A DNA stretch of 6,400 nucleotides, from the NCBI GenBank assembly GCA_029884035.1, contig JAOUIM010000218.1, positions 1 to 6,400 of the forward strand, given 5' to 3'. Positions 5,460 to 6,400 of this stretch are shown piece by piece (the first letter of the stretch is position 1; each line of letters starts with the position of its first letter). The notes beneath the pieces are model-generated. The model was not told the DNA's origin and searched no databases. It was given only the letters and a program-made list of their open reading frames with translations. The translations under genes were made by a program, and so were the position numbers. The stretch is from Aquincola sp. Its GTDB lineage: Bacteria > Pseudomonadota > Gammaproteobacteria > Burkholderiales > Burkholderiaceae_C.

Positions 5460-6400
5460 GACTGGCCGCCGCCCCTCGTCTGCGACGCGCCTTGCTCATG
5501 CCCGTGGTGCTTGCGCTCGCGGCGTGCGCGAGCGTCGACCCGGCGCCCGGCGCGGGGTCGACTCCACCCGACGCAGCGGCGCCGGCAGTCGATCGGCTGC
5601 CGACGGCCGCGCTCGCTGCCGCGTCCGCGCCCGTCGCGGCGGCCAGCGCACCCGAGGTGGAATTGCAGGAGGATGCCGGGCCGGCCATCGAAGCGCCGAT
5701 CGACGAACTGCGGCCCGACGTGCGCATCGACCTCGACGACCGCGCCGCGCGGGTGGACCTGTGGCGGCGCGTGCGGGTCGGCCACGCGATCCCTGACCTC
5801 GACAACGAGCGCGTACGCAAGTGGGAGCGCTATTACGCCGAACGGCCCGACTACGTGCAACGGATGACCGAACGCGGCGGCCGGTACCTCTTCCACATCA
5901 TGGAGGAGATCGACCGGCGCGACCTGCCGAGCGAACTGGCCTTGCTCCCCTTCATCGAGAGCGCGTTCAACCCGGAGGCGATGTCGCGCACTCGTGCCTC
6001 GGGCATGTGGCAGTTCATGCCGGCCACCGGGCGCCATTACGACCTGACACAGAACGTGTTCCGCGACGACCGGCGCGACGTGCTGGCGTCGACACGGGCT
6101 GCCCTCGACTACCTGACCCGCCTGCACGACATGTTCGGCGACTGGCACCTTGCGCTGGCCGCCTACAACTGGGGCGAGGGCAACGTGCAGCGCGCCCTGC
6201 GTGCCAACAAGCGGGCCCGCAAGCCTGGCACGTACGAAAGCCTGCGCATGCCGGGCGAGACGCGCGACTACGTGCCCAAGTTGCAGGCGGTGAAGAACAT
6301 CGTGGCCGACCCGGAACGCTTCGGGCTGGAACTGCCGAAGCTGGAAAACCACCCCTACTTCCTCTCGGTGCCGATCGCGCGCGACATCGACGTCGACCTC
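5456..6400 (+). CDS. mltD: Membrane-bound lytic murein transglycosylase D, 3' end outside window
   Basis: Outer-membrane lipoprotein that cleaves peptidoglycan glycan strands, forming 1,6-anhydromuramyl ends, in wall remodelling. The first 315 residues are visible. The signal peptide ends in the lipobox LAAC (21-24); C24 would be lipidated, and Ala at +2 suits outer-membrane sorting. A low-complexity Ala/Pro linker follows (about 25-88), then the helical lead-in VDLWRRVRVGHAIPDLDNER (100-119) common in MltD. The goose-type SLT domain holds catalytic E168 in LLPFIESAFNPEAMS, SGMWQFMPATGR (182-193) and AAYNWGEGNV (235-244). The family's C-terminal LysM repeats are expected beyond the edge. ATG 5456 is supported by the signal peptide, a CAGG 5 nt upstream and the ATGA overlap with the gloB remnant, which suggests translational coupling. 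Confidence 0.96.
   Translation, partial: MRLAAAPRLRRALLMPVVLALAACASVDPAPGAGSTPPDAAAPAVDRLPTAALAAASAPVAAASAPEVELQEDAGPAIEAPIDELRPDVRIDLDDRAARVDLWRRVRVGHAIPDLDNERVRKWERYYAERPDYVQRMTERGGRYLFHIMEEIDRRDLPSELALLPFIESAFNPEAMSRTRASGMWQFMPATGRHYDLTQNVFRDDRRDVLASTRAALDYLTRLHDMFGDWHLALAAYNWGEGNVQRALRANKRARKPGTYESLRMPGETRDYVPKLQAVKNIVADPERFGLELPKLENHPYFLSVPIARDIDVDL
5534..5562 (+). repeat. GC-rich inverted repeat in the mltD linker codons
   Basis: GTCGACCC (5534-5541) and GGGTCGAC (5555-5562) are perfect 8-bp arms around 13 bases, at codons 27-36 of mltD just after the lipobox. The RNA could form a strong hairpin early in the coding region. It may only reflect GC-rich coding of a low-complexity linker. 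Confidence 0.35.

Noticed and set aside
5093..6352. 419-codon minus-strand frame opposite mltD, ending in an ATGA with the methyltransferase start
   Set aside because: It is antisense to a clear MltD with all catalytic motifs; the product is His/Arg/Val-rich without recognisable domains, and the ATGA contact is best explained by chance.

Overview
The window reads as a chromosomal segment of a GC-rich Gram-negative bacterium. It is most likely a betaproteobacterium of the order Burkholderiales, judging by the high GC content, strong G/C preference at third codon positions and the gene set. No mobile element, CRISPR array or RNA gene was seen.

Layout. Four genes run leftward as one compact block from 5096 to beyond position 1: a YafS-like SAM-dependent methyltransferase, rnhA (RNase HI, overlapping the methyltransferase stop by 4 bp), a periplasmic adaptor of an RND efflux pump, and the RND inner-membrane permease. 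The permease is cut by the left edge with about 846 residues visible. On the right, two genes run rightward: a 98-codon open frame that looks like a shrunken, catalytically dead remnant of gloB (glyoxalase II), and mltD (membrane-bound lytic transglycosylase D, cut by the right edge), again with a 4-bp ATGA overlap. A 66-bp divergent intergenic region between the two arms holds a tandem 9-bp repeat, several overlapping inverted repeats and a -10-like TACAAT.

Context. The order mltD - gloB - yafS - rnhA is the one known from Escherichia coli, where dnaQ comes next. Here the place beside rnhA is taken by a tripartite efflux pump gene pair. A perfect 15-bp palindrome lies just upstream of the adaptor start. 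No outer-membrane TolC-type partner and no regulator gene is inside the window.

Most interesting points: (1) the gloB remnant keeps an open frame, the family-like N-terminus, a likely promoter and coupling to mltD, but has lost most of the metallo-beta-lactamase domain and key metal ligands; (2) the dense dyad and repeat cluster between the divergent arms; (3) the palindrome in front of the efflux genes; (4) the efflux pair occupying the usual dnaQ position. No wholly new system is evident; most of the window is recognisable housekeeping and efflux genes.
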